A DNA stretch of 48,971 nt from JBHIET01 sp046760785 (GTDB lineage Bacteria; Chloroflexota; Anaerolineae; B4-G1): positions 1 to 48,971 of the forward strand of contig JBHIET010000019.1 in NCBI GenBank assembly GCA_046760785.1, read 5' to 3'. Positions within the stretch are counted from its first letter, which is position 1. Each line of letters opens with the position of its first letter. Below the pieces are notes generated by a model. It saw only the letters and a program-made list of their open reading frames with translations, was not told the origin of the DNA and made no database searches. The translations under genes were made by a program, and so were the position numbers. This document shows, piece after piece, positions 42,568 through 48,971 of this stretch.

Positions 42568-43514
42568 ACTCCCCACAGGATGCGAAGAAAGCGAGGTTCT
42601 CGCTTGTCGAAGCGGTGCAGGCCAGCCTCGCGGGCTTGCTGCACGGCCTGCTCATATTCTGCCTGTGTGATGGGACGGCCGAGCGGCGGTAACGTAGCAG
42701 CCTTGTAGCAGGGCCGGTACTGATCCATCACGTTGATGTACGTATCGCGTGAAATCTCCTCTGCCAGGAAACAGGCGATTTTGGGCGTCCCGGCCAGCCC
42801 CTCAGGCAGCACCAGGTGGCGCACGAGCAATCCCCGCAGTGCGACACCGTCCGCGTCCAGCACCAGGTCGCCCACCTGCCGGTGCATCTCCCTGAGGGCC
42901 GCTCGATTGACCTCCGGGTAGTGCCTGACTTTTGAGTACTTGTGGGCGATTTCTTCGTCCGCGTACTTCATATCCGGCATATAAATGTCCACCACGCCAT
43001 CGAGCAGCGTCAGTGCTGCCAGGGAGTCGTAGCCGCCCGTGTTCCAGACCAGTGGCAGCCGCAGCCCGGCCTCAGCAGCGATGAGCAGGGCCGCCAGGAT
43101 GGGGGCCAGCACGTGAGTGGGTGAAACCAGGTTGATGTTGTGGCAGCCTCGGGCCTGGAGGGACAGCATCATCGAGGCAATGTCCTCCGGTTCCGCCTCC
43201 TCCCCATAGCCCAACTGGCTGATGTCGTAATTCTGGCAGAACTGGCAATTCAGGTTACACCAGGCGAAGAAAACCGTGCCGGAGCCCCGGTAGCCCCGCA
43301 GCGGGTTCTCCTCTCCGAGGTGAGGGCCAAAACTGGAGACCATCGCCCGCACCCCAGTTTTGCACGCTCCAGGCTGCTCATACCGATCCACGCGACACTC
43401 CCGGCCACAGAAGTCGCAGTCGTGCAGGCGATCGTAGGCAGCCTGTACGCGCCGCTTCAGCCCGCCTGAGCGGAGCAGTGCCAGGTAAGCAGGTTCGAAT
43501 GTCGTGTTTACCAT
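42564..43514 (-). CDS. radical SAM protein, PFL-activase-like (COG1313)
   Basis: A 316-residue radical SAM enzyme. The 4Fe-4S motif is C86-x3-C90-x2-C93 (AWCNLNCQFCQN). An N-terminal Cys cluster (C33, C36, C40, C51) in CDFCGREC..GACKTG is typical of this subgroup, often annotated as PflX. VSPTHVLAPILAAL, VDIYMPDMKYA and RHLVLPEG follow in the usual order. Substrate unknown; no glycyl-radical enzyme gene is near. ATG 43514 overlaps the nuclease stop by seven bases and has GGTGAG before it. Confidence 0.9.
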   Translation of the reverse strand: MVNTTFEPAYLALLRSGGLKRRVQAAYDRLHDCDFCGRECRVDRYEQPGACKTGVRAMVSSFGPHLGEENPLRGYRGSGTVFFAWCNLNCQFCQNYDISQLGYGEEAEPEDIASMMLSLQARGCHNINLVSPTHVLAPILAALLIAAEAGLRLPLVWNTGGYDSLAALTLLDGVVDIYMPDMKYADEEIAHKYSKVRHYPEVNRAALREMHRQVGDLVLDADGVALRGLLVRHLVLPEGLAGTPKIACFLAEEISRDTYINVMDQYRPCYKAATLPPLGRPITQAEYEQAVQQAREAGLHRFDKREPRFLRILWGV

Positions 43515-44041
43515 CTCACCGGCACCTGATGCACGCGCCAACGACGGTCGTGATACTGGACGTAGCCGTTGTCCCGGCCGAACTGGTAGACCTGCCAGGT
43601 CACCTCGACGTCGCGGCGGCAGTAGGCGATGACCTTGTCCAGTTTGCCCTGACGGAACCAGCGCACGGCCTGTAGCCCATCGGCGCTCTTCGTCTCCCCC
43701 AGCGTGGCGGCTGCCACGTCGTCCAGTTTGGGTCGCCAGCCCAGCGCGTTGTACAGGTCCTGCAGCATGTCCACCGTCGGTAGATCAGACAGGGGGTCGT
43801 CCGTGTAGGCGTGCAGAACCTCGTAGTCAAACCGAAGCAAGTTGTAGCCCACCACCAGATCGGCCCCACGCAGGGCGGCAATGAGGCGATCCACTTGCTG
43901 CTCCAAGTAGTCGCGGTAGACGTCCTCGGCGGCATGGTAGGTCACGGCAACCGCCAGACCCATGTCGCGGATATTGTGCCAGCCCCCCACCTCGTCGGCT
44001 GTATGCCGGGTCTCCAGGTCAAAGGCGATGATGTTACGCAT
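43508..44041 (-). CDS. DEDD-superfamily 3'-5' exonuclease-like protein
   Basis: A 177-residue RNase-H-like nuclease. DEDD metal ligands are visible in IIAFDLETRH (D8, E10), VVGYNLLRFDYEVL and YCRRDVEVTWQVY. It is shorter than YprB-type proteins of the same fold and lacks extra domains. ATG 44041 begins the conserved core and has GGAA just upstream; the frame is open back to 44104. The substrate, DNA or RNA, is not determinable. It overlaps the radical SAM gene, but I see no functional link. Confidence 0.83.
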   Translation of the reverse strand: MRNIIAFDLETRHTADEVGGWHNIRDMGLAVAVTYHAAEDVYRDYLEQQVDRLIAALRGADLVVGYNLLRFDYEVLHAYTDDPLSDLPTVDMLQDLYNALGWRPKLDDVAAATLGETKSADGLQAVRWFRQGKLDKVIAYCRRDVEVTWQVYQFGRDNGYVQYHDRRWRVHQVPVRW

Positions 44042-44081
44042 AATATTCCATTCACGATGCGGAAGTGGGTTTCCCCCTGTT

Positions 44082-45416
44082 TTATCGCTGGCGACGGAGC
44101 CCACCGATCATCGGCAGGGCCACCAGCAGACTCAAGAGCCACAGCCCCACCCAGACGCCGACCTGCTCCACCCAGACCCGCCAGGGAGCCTGGGGCTCCA
44201 GGCTGGCTCGCCATGCGGCCTCCAGGCTACTCAGGCTGACGTGCAGGGCCTCCTGCACGCCACTCGCGCAACTGGCACCGTTGGTGTAGGCCCTCAGCAG
44301 TGCGCGTATTCCTTCAGCGCCATACCGCTCACGGACGAACTGCACCACGCTGCTACTCTGGGCGTAGGCCAGAAGCGCGGTGTGTGGATCGGGTGAGAAA
44401 GGGACGCACAGATCATCAAGGGGAAGGAATTGTCCTGCCACCCGCGCCTCTTCGAGCGCCACCGCATACTCCGGCGTCGGTCGCTGTTCGTTGGCCGTGG
44501 CTAACCCCTCGTCCAGCCACTCTGGGACGTACTTGTAGCTGGTCGGCGTGACGGCCTGATAGACCAGCATGTGGGTGACCTCGTGTGGGATATAGCGCAT
44601 CATGTGTGACTTGTAGCCATCCTCAAACGGAATCGCGATGAGGACCACGCCCAGTTCCGGGTGTGCCTGGCCGACTGCCCACTCTCGCCCCGCGAGCATC
44701 ATCGCCCCATCGAGGTTGTGCTGCGTGTCGTAGATGTAGATGTCAATGGGCGGCGTTGATGTTACCAGGTCACCCAATTCCGTGCTCATCTCCTCGATGC
44801 TGGAGCGGGCGATGTCAAGCGCCGCCTGGCCGAAGGCCGGGTCGCCGTGCCCCTCGATCCAGTGGACGGTGAGGCCATCGGCGCGGTGTCCTGAGCCTGC
44901 CGAGGGGCTGAGTTGCTCCCAGCGGAAGCGATTGTCGGTGTACTGAAACCGCTGAGGTTGAGATTCTGTGTTCAAGACGTTGCCCGCAGCGTCCTCGATC
45001 TGCCACCAGAAGGTGACTATGGCGAACGGCGGTAGAGGGGAGACACGCAAGTCATACGCATAGTTGGCGTTGATCTCGCGGGCTGGCTCGAAGTCCACAG
45101 ACTCAGCCGTGGTCTGACCGTCACCTGCGGCCTGGAAGAACAAATAGACGTGTTCAATTTCAGCGTCGCTGGAAGTGGCGTGCAGCGTGAAGGTGACCTG
45201 CTGGGCGAAACTATAGTCGGCCTTGCTTTCGATCACGGTGATAGGCTCGGCTGCGGCAGCGATTCGACAGGACTTGCGTTGGCCACCGCCCTGAGCCTGC
45301 CGAAGGGCGAAGCTGAAGGGTCTGCCCCAGGTGATCGGAGCAAACAACAGACCCACTACCAGGACGAGTCCGGCGACCATTCGCCGTTCGCTATTCGTCA
45401 TTCGCAATTCACTCAC
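44082..45416 (-). CDS. membrane-anchored gluzincin-type peptidase (peptidase MA-like)
   Basis: A 444-residue protein with an N-terminal hydrophobic segment, a beta-rich part (about 55-165), then a zinc peptidase domain with HEVTHMLVYQAV (HExxH) and YVPEWLDEGLATANEQ, where the Glu of WLDEGLA is the third ligand. A C-terminal TM helix ends in a short basic tail. Start is GTG 45416 in a four-base overlap with the HEAT-repeat gene. Residues 2-13 (SELRMTNSERRM) come from a 7-base array and two CTGAGCCTGCCGA-type elements lie in the gene, one encoding LRQAQGGGQ and one LSPSAGSGH. The peptidase substrate is unknown. Confidence 0.84.
   Translation of the reverse strand: MSELRMTNSERRMVAGLVLVVGLLFAPITWGRPFSFALRQAQGGGQRKSCRIAAAAEPITVIESKADYSFAQQVTFTLHATSSDAEIEHVYLFFQAAGDGQTTAESVDFEPAREINANYAYDLRVSPLPPFAIVTFWWQIEDAAGNVLNTESQPQRFQYTDNRFRWEQLSPSAGSGHRADGLTVHWIEGHGDPAFGQAALDIARSSIEEMSTELGDLVTSTPPIDIYIYDTQHNLDGAMMLAGREWAVGQAHPELGVVLIAIPFEDGYKSHMMRYIPHEVTHMLVYQAVTPTSYKYVPEWLDEGLATANEQRPTPEYAVALEEARVAGQFLPLDDLCVPFSPDPHTALLAYAQSSSVVQFVRERYGAEGIRALLRAYTNGASCASGVQEALHVSLSSLEAAWRASLEPQAPWRVWVEQVGVWVGLWLLSLLVALPMIGGLRRQR
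44890..44912. repeat. CTGAGCCTGCCGA-type element, copy A
   Basis: CCTGAGCCTGCCGAGGGGCT lies in frame in the peptidase gene and encodes part of LSPSAGSGH. It is the same core as copy B 400 bases away. Confidence 0.6.
45288..45308. repeat. CTGAGCCTGCCGA-type element, copy B
   Basis: GCCCTGAGCCTGCCGAAGGG plus a final C has 5-bp palindromic ends (GCCCT/AGGGC) and encodes LRQAQGG in the same peptidase gene. Confidence 0.65.
45379..45413. repeat. degenerate heptanucleotide array, five units, at the peptidase gene start
   Basis: ATTCGCC, GTTCGCT, ATTCGTC, ATTCGCA and ATTCACT lie in phase, abutting the GTG start of the peptidase gene and the stop of the HEAT-repeat gene. The unit (NTTCGNN) is the complement-related form of GAATTNN in the array at 12099-12133. 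Confidence 0.8.
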
Positions 45417-46363
45417 CAGTCGGACTTTCTGGCCACCCTGACGAGGAACTCCGATAGGTCCCCGTGCAGGAACTCCAATTCATCCAGCGCAGCCTCGGCT
45501 GCCGCCCGCGTAGCCTCGTCCGCTGCCAGGCAATAGCGCTCCACAATCTCTCGCGCCTTGTCTCCCCCGATCTGCCCCAGGGCCCACAGGGCTGCTTCCT
45601 GCACTTCCGAGTCGGCGTCGTCGGCCAGTTCCTCCAGCTCGGGTACCGCTTCGCTGAGTTGCAGTTCTCCGCAGGCGCGAGCGGCTTCGTAGCGCAGTTC
45701 GGGATTGGGGCTGAAGAGTTCCTGTCGCACCTGGCAGGCCCAGCGCGTGTCGGCGCTGCGGCCCATGGCGAAAACGGCGCTGATACGCATCTTCTCCTCC
45801 GGCGCATCGTAGGCCTGGCGAATCAACTCCGCCACGGCCTCATCGCCAGCATAGGCCAGCGACTCCATTGCCCGTCGCCGCACCTCCAGGTGTTCTTCTG
45901 TATCTCGACACGCGACCAACAATGTCTCGTAGGCCAAAGCGTATGGCCCCGGAAGGATCTTGTCAAGCTCGCCCAGCAAGATGAAGCGGCCCAGCGACGT
46001 GGCCACAGCCGCTCGCACCCCGGTATCTTCGTCCTCCCGCAGGCAAGCCACCAGGAGCGGAACCAAGCGCACGTCTTCGTCCTCCCACAGCCCCTCGACT
46101 GCTGCCGTCCGCACCTCGGCGTCATCGTCTTCCAGCCCCAGGCGGAAGACTGCGCCAAAGTCCACCTCAAAATCTGCCTCGGCCAGTTCCACCAGCCGCG
46201 TCATCATCTGCCGTCGCAACTCGACATGCAGGCACAGCCATACCTCACGCACGCGCGCCACGTCTTCAGCTCCCAGGTTCGACAGATGGTACAGCGACGC
46301 CTGGGCCGGCATTGTGGCGCTTGCGTACAACTCGTCTAGCAGGACGTCGAGTGGACGTTCCAT
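45413..46363 (-). CDS. HEAT-repeat protein
   Basis: A 316-residue all-helical solenoid. Repeats of the HEAT/PBS-lyase type are clear: DDDAEVRTAAVEGLWE, EDTGVRAAVATSLGRF, EHLEVRRRAMESLAYAGDE, EEKMRISAVFAMGRS, NPELRYEAARACGEL, DSEVQEAALWALGQIGG and DEATRAAAEAALDEL. Each helix pair spans about 32-37 residues. It is soluble and acidic and probably a protein-binding scaffold. It sits between the RseP-type protease and the zinc peptidase, with a one-base gap and a four-base overlap, so all three are probably coexpressed and it could assist them. Confidence 0.87.
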   Translation of the reverse strand: MERPLDVLLDELYASATMPAQASLYHLSNLGAEDVARVREVWLCLHVELRRQMMTRLVELAEADFEVDFGAVFRLGLEDDDAEVRTAAVEGLWEDEDVRLVPLLVACLREDEDTGVRAAVATSLGRFILLGELDKILPGPYALAYETLLVACRDTEEHLEVRRRAMESLAYAGDEAVAELIRQAYDAPEEKMRISAVFAMGRSADTRWACQVRQELFSPNPELRYEAARACGELQLSEAVPELEELADDADSEVQEAALWALGQIGGDKAREIVERYCLAADEATRAAAEAALDELEFLHGDLSEFLVRVARKSDW

Positions 46364-46364
46364 C

Positions 46365-47714
46365 TCACTTCAACCACGACCAGGGAATGATGGGATTGAT
46401 CAAGTCCTGGAACATCACCAAAGCCATCAGGCTGACCAGGATCGCCAGGCCCACGAAGTGAACCATTGCCTCGCGCTCAGGCGAGATACGACGGCCACGC
46501 ACCGCCTCGATGAGCACAAAGAGAATGCGCCCCCCGTCGAGAGCGGGGAGGGGCAGCAGGTTCGTCAGACCCAGGGCCAGGCTGATGAGCGACGCGGTCT
46601 GCAGCACGGGATAAGCCAGGCCCCACTCGATGCTCTGTTGGAGGGTGAAGGCCAGCACCTCGCTGATGCCGACCATGCTTGCCGGACGTGCCTCCTCAGG
46701 GGTTATGTCACCCTGGGCGAGGCGGGCCGGAATCTCCACGGTCGCCACGATGGCAGCCTTGATATCGGCGATGCTGGCTCTCAGCGCTTCGGGAAGGGAG
46801 TAGTGCCGCACCCTGCTCCGGTCGGGCCAGGAGGCGATCCTGATGCCCAGCAGACCGTAACCTTCAGGGGTACGCCGTGGCGTTGCCATCAATGTCAGCG
46901 TCTCCTCTCCGCTTGCGGTGAGCCCTGTCGAACCGCGCAGAACGGTGAGCTCGACGGTCTGTTCTGGTGCGGCCTGGATGATGCCAATCAATTGACCTGT
47001 GCCATCCTCAAGACGCTCTCCCTCAACGGCCACGACGATATCACGGGGATGCAATCCCGCCTCTTCGGCCGCGCTCCCTGGTTCCACGCGATTGATTTCG
47101 ACCAGCCATTTATCGGGGGCGCCGGTGGTGTAGGCACCCATGAGCAGCAGCAGGGCGACGATAAGGTTAAGCACGGGGCCTGCGGCCAGCACCGCCACGC
47201 GCCAGCGTTTGGGTTGGGCCGCCAGGCTGCGCGGGTCAGAGGGGTCCTCCTCGCCGGTCATTTTCACGAACCCGCCCATGGGCAGCCAGTTGAGGCTGTA
47301 CAGTGTACCTGGCTCCAGGACGGTCACCTCGCCGCGCACATACACGCCCTCGTCCACGCGCTCACGCTTGAGCGTCAGGTCACCCACGGCCGGATCGAGT
47401 ACCGTCAGGCGGTGCAGAAGGTAGGAGTCATCGTCACGCCGTAGAGTGACGGCGTCCACCCAGGCCCCCGTCTTCAGCTCAGGAGGCAGCCGGAAGCCTG
47501 CGGGGATGACCACGCGCGTGCTGCCGATCTTGAGGTATCCCTTGCCGCGCCACAGTTTCAGCAGGCGGGGTGGATAGCCGAACCCAAATTCCTCGGCTCG
47601 CACCCCCGCCAGCTTGGCGAGAACAAAGTGGCCCAGTTCGTGGACCAGAATGATAGGCGCTAGCACAACAACTAACGTACCAGTCAGCCAGAATATGACG
47701 TTAATCCAATCCAT
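46365..47714 (-). CDS. rseP: site-2 protease, RseP family (M50)
   Basis: An intramembrane metalloprotease of about 449 residues. H25, E26 and H29 in the first TM helix form the HELGH zinc site (LVHELGHF), the third ligand lies in LPLPALDGGRILFVL near the C-terminus, and a PDZ domain (about 225-300) has LVEINRVEPGSAAEEAGLHP. LNWLPMGGFVKMTGEEDP is also typical. RseP-type enzymes cut anti-sigma factors or signal-peptide remnants. ATG 47714 is chosen as the first Met before the TM helix; the frame stays open upstream through a hairpin. No DXP reductoisomerase gene adjoins it here. Confidence 0.92.
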   Translation of the reverse strand: MDWINVIFWLTGTLVVVLAPIILVHELGHFVLAKLAGVRAEEFGFGYPPRLLKLWRGKGYLKIGSTRVVIPAGFRLPPELKTGAWVDAVTLRRDDDSYLLHRLTVLDPAVGDLTLKRERVDEGVYVRGEVTVLEPGTLYSLNWLPMGGFVKMTGEEDPSDPRSLAAQPKRWRVAVLAAGPVLNLIVALLLLMGAYTTGAPDKWLVEINRVEPGSAAEEAGLHPRDIVVAVEGERLEDGTGQLIGIIQAAPEQTVELTVLRGSTGLTASGEETLTLMATPRRTPEGYGLLGIRIASWPDRSRVRHYSLPEALRASIADIKAAIVATVEIPARLAQGDITPEEARPASMVGISEVLAFTLQQSIEWGLAYPVLQTASLISLALGLTNLLPLPALDGGRILFVLIEAVRGRRISPEREAMVHFVGLAILVSLMALVMFQDLINPIIPWSWLK

Positions 47715-47731
47715 TTCCCCATCCTGGTTCA

Positions 47732-47758
47732 GAAGCGGGCGTTGCAAACGCCCGCTTC
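47732..47758. terminator. hairpin between the surface protein and rseP
   Basis: GAAGCGGGCGTT (47732-47743), loop GCA, AACGCCCGCTTC (47747-47758): a perfect 12-bp stem placed between the minus-strand surface gene and rseP. There is no good T-run on the minus strand; CTTCTTTCT follows on the plus side. Confidence 0.6.
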
Positions 47759-47874
47759 GCTTCTTTCTAAGCCTGTGTCTAGCAGGCGAATCCTTCCGAC
47801 CATCAACTGCCGCCCAGATTTCCGCGGGGTGCGGCCTACCTAACCATCCCACTGCGAAAGCACCGGCTGCGGAG

Positions 47875-48971
47875 CTATGGCGACTGGTACCCCCCGGCAA
47901 AACCGCTCTCCAACCACACCTGCACGTTGTAGCCTATCTTCACGTCCCGCCCGATGAAGGCTCCCCGGGCCTCTGTCCCCTGCTTGAGCCACAGCGTCCC
48001 GTTGGGCGCGTAGATGGTGGCCGTGACCACGTTGTTGTAGCCCACCACCGCCGCCTTCGGCGTCGCCCCCAGCTTCCCGCTACTGCCGTTGATCCCACCC
48101 ACGAACACCACCAGGTCGCTCGCATCCAGCCCGCTGCCCGAGGCCGGGCCGATGACCGCCCTCTGGCCTGGCTCCAGTCGCTCCGCGATGCGCACCTCGG
48201 TGGGCGCGGTGATGCGCACCCGTGATCTCTCACCAACGTTCAGGTTGGCGAAGTGATAGATGCCCCCGGTCAGGGTTAATACTGAATTCCTCCTCAGCTT
48301 GATTTCACCGTAGGCGCCGGCCGGCAGCACCAGACCCTCGCCCTGGGCCACGTCGTAGTCGGTCGCACCGGGGGTGACCTCCGGGAAAGGAGGCAGGTTG
48401 GTGACCAGGGGCAGGCCCAAGGGGGTGATGAGCTGGCCGTAGGTGGCGTTGGAGGCTGCGTCGAGCTCGTTGTAGAAGACGTCGAAGACGCTTGCCCCCA
48501 GCTTGAGCTTGACCGTGTCCCCGGCGATGGCCGAAGCGGGGTCGTGGAAGGTGACGTTGCGGCCGATGGTCACCTCCGCGTTGGAGGCGAGCACCGGCCC
48601 CGGGCTGGCGTTCTGGGCCCCGACGTGGCCGCTGTGCAGGTCGCTCCCCTGCCGCAGCCAGATACTGTTAAGGCCCAGCACAGCGTAATCGCCTACGTCG
48701 GCCGAGGGGGTAGGCGTAGGGGGCACCCCCTCTTCCACCGCCACGTCGTCCACGTACCACCCTGCGTCCACTTCATCCTGCGCCAGGGCCAGACGGTAAG
48801 AGACCGGCAGCAGTTGTGCGATGCCCGGCACACGGCTCTCGCCGGAAGGAGTGGACACTGGCACCGTATCCGGCAGCCGCAGCAGGTAGACCGGCGACTC
48901 CGGGGTGAGGACGCCTGCCACGGCCCCGGTGTGCATCTGGAAGTAGAAGCCCCGGCCGTCGGCCGACCAGC
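47875..48971 (-). CDS. partial surface protein with beta-helix-like C-terminal domain
   Basis: The gene enters from beyond the right window edge; about 365 C-terminal residues are visible. The frame is open to 48971 with no start seen; a Met lies at 48936 but the sequence before it (GRGFYFQMHTG) is clearly part of the protein. A beta-sandwich end (YVDDVAVEEG) is followed by a Pro/Thr linker (VPPTPTPSADV). The next domain has many short imperfect turns (GLNSIWLRQGSDLHSGHVG, VTIGRNVTFHDPAS, LTLTGGIYHFANLNVGERS, TIYAPNGTLWLKQGTEARG), like polymer-forming or beta-helix proteins. Function unknown. Confidence 0.72.
   Translation of the reverse strand, partial: WSADGRGFYFQMHTGAVAGVLTPESPVYLLRLPDTVPVSTPSGESRVPGIAQLLPVSYRLALAQDEVDAGWYVDDVAVEEGVPPTPTPSADVGDYAVLGLNSIWLRQGSDLHSGHVGAQNASPGPVLASNAEVTIGRNVTFHDPASAIAGDTVKLKLGASVFDVFYNELDAASNATYGQLITPLGLPLVTNLPPFPEVTPGATDYDVAQGEGLVLPAGAYGEIKLRRNSVLTLTGGIYHFANLNVGERSRVRITAPTEVRIAERLEPGQRAVIGPASGSGLDASDLVVFVGGINGSSGKLGATPKAAVVGYNNVVTATIYAPNGTLWLKQGTEARGAFIGRDVKIGYNVQVWLESGFAGGYQSP

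Overview
The window is high-GC, densely coding bacterial DNA with mostly single-copy housekeeping and envelope genes. The organism is probably a member of the Chloroflexota, Anaerolineae-like. This is an inference from Thr/Pro-rich linkers behind signal peptides (5229-7181, 20982-21584, 32581-34233), several PMT/ArnT-type membrane glycosyltransferases, an archaeal-type (type 3) prolyl-tRNA synthetase, an ADP-forming acetyl-CoA synthetase beside a BioD/DRTGG protein, and PPC-domain lipoproteins. No rRNA, tRNA, CRISPR array, complete insertion sequence or prophage was seen.

Layout. 1-3.3 kb (+): 5-oxoprolinase pxpA-pxpB-pxpC, overlapped by a D-glutamate cyclase family gene. 3.3-5.2 kb (+): a small coiled-coil ORF and a membrane glycosyltransferase. 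5.2-14.9 kb (-): a glycosidase-like lipoprotein, a second glycosyltransferase, lpdA, a PHP phosphatase, a probable hicB relic, proS and an ABC peptide-binding protein. 15.0-17.2 kb: a Cys-rich protein (-), purB (+) and an internally deleted phosphodiesterase pseudogene. 17.3-20.6 kb (-): an amino-acid oxidase / ornithine cyclodeaminase-like / amino-acid oxidase operon. 20.8-25.7 kb: a fold-back element, a small lipoprotein and a 1348-residue secreted subtilase. 26.3-32.5 kb (+): an operon with ADP-forming acetyl-CoA synthetase, a nucleotidyltransferase-HEPN pair, a BioD/DRTGG protein, a second nucleotidyltransferase-HEPN pair and enolase. 32.6-41.0 kb: a PPC lipoprotein, pyruvate kinase, a zinc-ribbon membrane protein (-), a probably leaderless radC, a MITE-like element, a beta-sandwich protein and a third glycosyltransferase. 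41.0-49.0 kb (-): a beta-helix-like surface protein cut by the window edge, an RseP-type protease, a HEAT-repeat protein, a gluzincin-type peptidase, a DEDD nuclease, a radical SAM activase, acylphosphatase and a FecR-like protein, mostly with 4-7 bp stop/start overlaps.

The metabolic genes suggest an amino-acid-fermenting lifestyle. Pyroglutamate and D-glutamate are opened to glutamate, other amino acids are oxidised by FAD enzymes, and carbon passes through enolase and pyruvate kinase to acetyl-CoA, which the ADP-forming synthetase can convert to acetate with ATP.

The least ordinary signals are five degenerate arrays of 7- or 8-base units that lie inside, or at the start of, coding sequences without breaking them; palindromic elements apparently inserted in frame in genes, including the proS C-terminus; the duplicated nucleotidyltransferase-HEPN cassette inside a central-carbon operon; and a 127-bp fold-back element with a 9-bp direct repeat on each side.
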